From NCBI RefSeq assembly GCF_001507555.1, contig NZ_LQBO01000001.1:1736001-1800000 (forward strand): 64,000 bases of DNA, given 5' to 3'. The position numbers and the translations under genes are program-made. Below, one piece after another: positions 61,230 to 64,000 of the stretch. The first letter of the stretch is position 1. Each line of letters begins with the position of its first letter. The stretch comes from Thiomicrospira sp. XS5 (GTDB lineage: Bacteria > Pseudomonadota > Gammaproteobacteria > Thiomicrospirales > Thiomicrospiraceae). The notes beneath the pieces are model-generated. The model worked only from the letters and a program-made list of their open reading frames with translations. It was not told the origin of the DNA and did not search any database.

Positions 61230-62129
61230 TTAGTCGTTACTGTGAAGCGCTTCGTTCAAACCACCCCAAACGGTACCGTCCGTCATGATCGCTTGTACTT
61301 CACCGGTTTGACTGTGACGGCGGAACAACAACTTGGATTGTCCCGACAAATCACGCGCCGATACAATCGAACCGTCCGGCATCTTAACCTTGGTGCCGGC
61401 CGTCAAATACAAACCGGATTCGATAATGCAGTCGTCGCCCAGGGAGATACCCAAACCGGCATTCGCGCCCAGCAAGTTGCGTTGCCCCATGGAAATAACC
61501 TGTTTACCACCACCGGACAGCGTACCCATAATCGATGCACCACCGCCGATATCGGTATTTTCACCCACAACCACGCCGGCACTGATTCGCCCTTCGACCA
61601 TGGAATTCCCCAAGGTACCGGCATTAAAGTTACAGAAGCCTTCGTGCATAATCGTTGTGCCCGGCGCCAAGTGCGCGCCCAAACGAACACGGTCCGCATC
61701 ACCGATACGCACGCCTTCCGGAATCACGTAATCCACCATACGCGGGAATTTATCGATGGACGTAATCGTCAACTGAATCGGCTCGTCGGCAATCGCTTCA
61801 CGCAGATTTTCGACTTCAGACGGCAGCACCGGACCAGCACTGGTCCAGGCCACATTGGTCAACAAACCGAACACACCGTCCAGATTAATGTCGTGCGGCT
61901 TATAAGCACACTCTGACAACAAATGCAGACGCAAATAGGCTTCTTCCGCCGACGCTGGCGCCTCATCCACCGAGGCGATCTCAACCGTCACAAAATCACT
62001 TTTGATAAGGCCTGCTTTTAATGCCAGGCAGTTACGCGCAATTTCTTTATTGGAACGTGGGAACCACACATCCAGTGTTGCACCTGTTTTTGCATCGCTA
62101 TAACGATGGCCGATTCGTTTGATAGTCAT
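61230..62129 (-). CDS. dapD: Tetrahydrodipicolinate N-succinyltransferase (DapD, actinobacterial/pseudomonad type)
   Basis: The 299-residue protein has a non-E. coli N-terminal part and a hexapeptide-repeat domain with HEGFCNFNAGTLGNSMVEG and GGGASIMGTLSGGGK, as in the M. tuberculosis/Pseudomonas DapD group. It makes N-succinyl-L-amino-ketopimelate for lysine and diaminopimelate. dapE, the desuccinylase, lies across a divergent region on the other strand with yffB. TATAAT is 36 bases upstream of the ATG. Confidence 0.9.
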   Translation of the reverse strand: MTIKRIGHRYSDAKTGATLDVWFPRSNKEIARNCLALKAGLIKSDFVTVEIASVDEAPASAEEAYLRLHLLSECAYKPHDINLDGVFGLLTNVAWTSAGPVLPSEVENLREAIADEPIQLTITSIDKFPRMVDYVIPEGVRIGDADRVRLGAHLAPGTTIMHEGFCNFNAGTLGNSMVEGRISAGVVVGENTDIGGGASIMGTLSGGGKQVISMGQRNLLGANAGLGISLGDDCIIESGLYLTAGTKVKMPDGSIVSARDLSGQSKLLFRRHSQTGEVQAIMTDGTVWGGLNEALHSND

Positions 62130-62164
62130 AACAGTCTTCTCATCTATTCAAAAGCAAAACGCGA

Positions 62165-62170
62165 ATTATA
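62165..62170 (-). promoter_or_regulatory. -10 element for dapD
   Basis: TATAAT on the minus strand after AAGAAAAGG, in the 158-base divergent gap; -35 weak. Confidence 0.5.
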
Positions 62171-62287
62171 CCTTTTCTTAGCAAAACAGAGAAGCCGTAC
62201 CAACCGAGAAAAGCACCATCTTCCAGCTCAAACAAGCGCAAAATGCTTTAAAATAACCGCCATTCAAGTACAATTTTTAGGAACGAT

Positions 62288-62650
62288 ATGATGAACCCTA
62301 TCATTTTATACGGCATTCCCAACTGCGATACCGTACGAAAAGCGCGTAAGTTCTTGGACGCACAACAAGTCGACTATCAATTTCACGATTTCCGCAAAAA
62401 CAGCCTCACGGAAGACATTCTTCAAGACTGGCAACAACGGCAACCGATGGAAGTGATCGTCAATAAACGCAGCACAGGCTGGAAACAACTGAGCGATGAA
62501 CAAAAACACCAATTAATGGCCGGCGACAACCTGCCATTACTCGCCGAGATTCCGACACTGATCAAGCGCCCAGTGCTGCAAACCGATGACGCCCTGCTGT
62601 TTGGTTTTAAAGAAGCCGACTATCAAAAGGCGATTCAAAACGCGACATAA
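62288..62650 (+). CDS. yffB: ArsC/Spx-family reductase-like protein YffB
   Basis: The 120-residue protein has a thioredoxin-like start, YGIPNCDTVRKARKFLD, with the single active-site Cys, then HDFRKNSL and LIKRPVL (cis-Pro region). YffB is the glutathione-dependent ArsC-like group rather than true arsenate reductase. It precedes dapE as in E. coli. TACAAT sits 14 bases upstream, so the leader would be very short. Two adjacent ATGs are possible. Confidence 0.88.
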   Translation: MMNPIILYGIPNCDTVRKARKFLDAQQVDYQFHDFRKNSLTEDILQDWQQRQPMEVIVNKRSTGWKQLSDEQKHQLMAGDNLPLLAEIPTLIKRPVLQTDDALLFGFKEADYQKAIQNAT

Positions 62651-62692
62651 GACGGTTCATACCTTCTAAAACGACCGAGCCCCCTAAAATAA

Positions 62693-63870
<1,178 letters not shown>

Positions 63871-63871
<1 letters not shown>

Positions 63872-64000
63872 TGTTATCGATCATTCTTCAAATCCTGGCC
63901 TTGGTGATTTTCATCGCTTTAATCTGGCCCTATGCCAAACAGGAAAACTGGAAAGAAAAGTTCATTGATAACAAACAAGCCCGTTCAATCCTCATCGTCT
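63871..64000 (+). CDS. Unrecognised protein, N-terminal part (cut by window end)
   Basis: The ATG overlaps the dapE stop by one base. The 43 visible residues open with a membrane helix (LSIILQILALVIFIALIWPYA) then a charged stretch (KQENWKEKFI). Translational coupling to dapE is likely. Too little is present to name a family. Confidence 0.6.

Overview
The window is 64 kb of gene-dense, roughly 50% GC chromosomal DNA from a gammaproteobacterium. Gene order fits (rpsB-tsf-pyrH-frr-uppS-cdsA-rseP-bamA-skp-lpxD-fabZ-lpxA-lpxB-rnhB; ftsB-eno-kdsA-pyrG-tilS-accA; surE-pcm-nlpD; rluB-yciO-rnm-yciB-yciI). A CbbY-type HAD phosphatase, an FGGY sugar kinase and a small periplasmic cytochrome c suggest a chemolithoautotroph of the Thiomicrospira/Hydrogenovibrio type. 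That placement is inference; no 16S gene or RuBisCO is present. I see no insertion sequence, prophage, CRISPR array, tRNA or rRNA.

Layout. 0-9 kb: end of a histidine kinase, a DUF445 protein, then a Trp-region-like block (rluB, M50 protease, yciO, rnm, yciB, yciI), a LexA/UmuD-type peptidase without a DNA-binding domain, a one-domain asparaginase, a DMT exporter, a DUF3817 protein and darP. 9-25 kb: ligA-zipA, FGGY kinase facing a CbbY-like phosphatase, a zinc-ligand-poor dksA, an APH/P-loop fusion kinase, a secreted unknown, a tiny flagellar-rod-like protein, a YqiA esterase, recJ, and the amino-acid block thrC, RpfE-like, hom, alaC. 25-38 kb: an MTH938 protein, nlpD-like, yqaA, pcm-surE, smr, then ftsB, eno, kdsA, pyrG, tilS, accA and ycaO. 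38-44 kb: cytochrome c, a secreted unknown, tsaB, yoaA helicase, a zinc-independent rpmJ, cheV. 44-57 kb: the envelope and translation supercluster from rnhB back to rpsB. 57-64 kb: map, glnD, a VOC protein, dapD, yffB, dapE and the start of another gene.

The strongest unexplained signal is a 10-bp perfect palindrome, CCAGGCCTGG, with 17 exact copies (about 0.06 expected in 64 kb at equal base use). Every copy has a short A/T tract 2-4 bases outside at least one arm. Twelve copies lie inside genes, nearly always read as Gln-Ala-Trp and otherwise Pro-Gly-Leu. Five are intergenic, and at three of those sites (four copies) the palindrome forms or helps form a hairpin or terminator. This resembles DNA-uptake sequences or the cyanobacterial HIP1 element more than a promoter operator or a mobile repeat. 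I know of no description of it, but I could not search.

Other points: DksA and ribosomal protein L36 here both lack most zinc-binding cysteines; dxr is missing from the uppS-cdsA-rseP stretch; and the rpsB promoter sits inside a GC-rich inverted repeat that, read the other way, is a terminator ahead of map.
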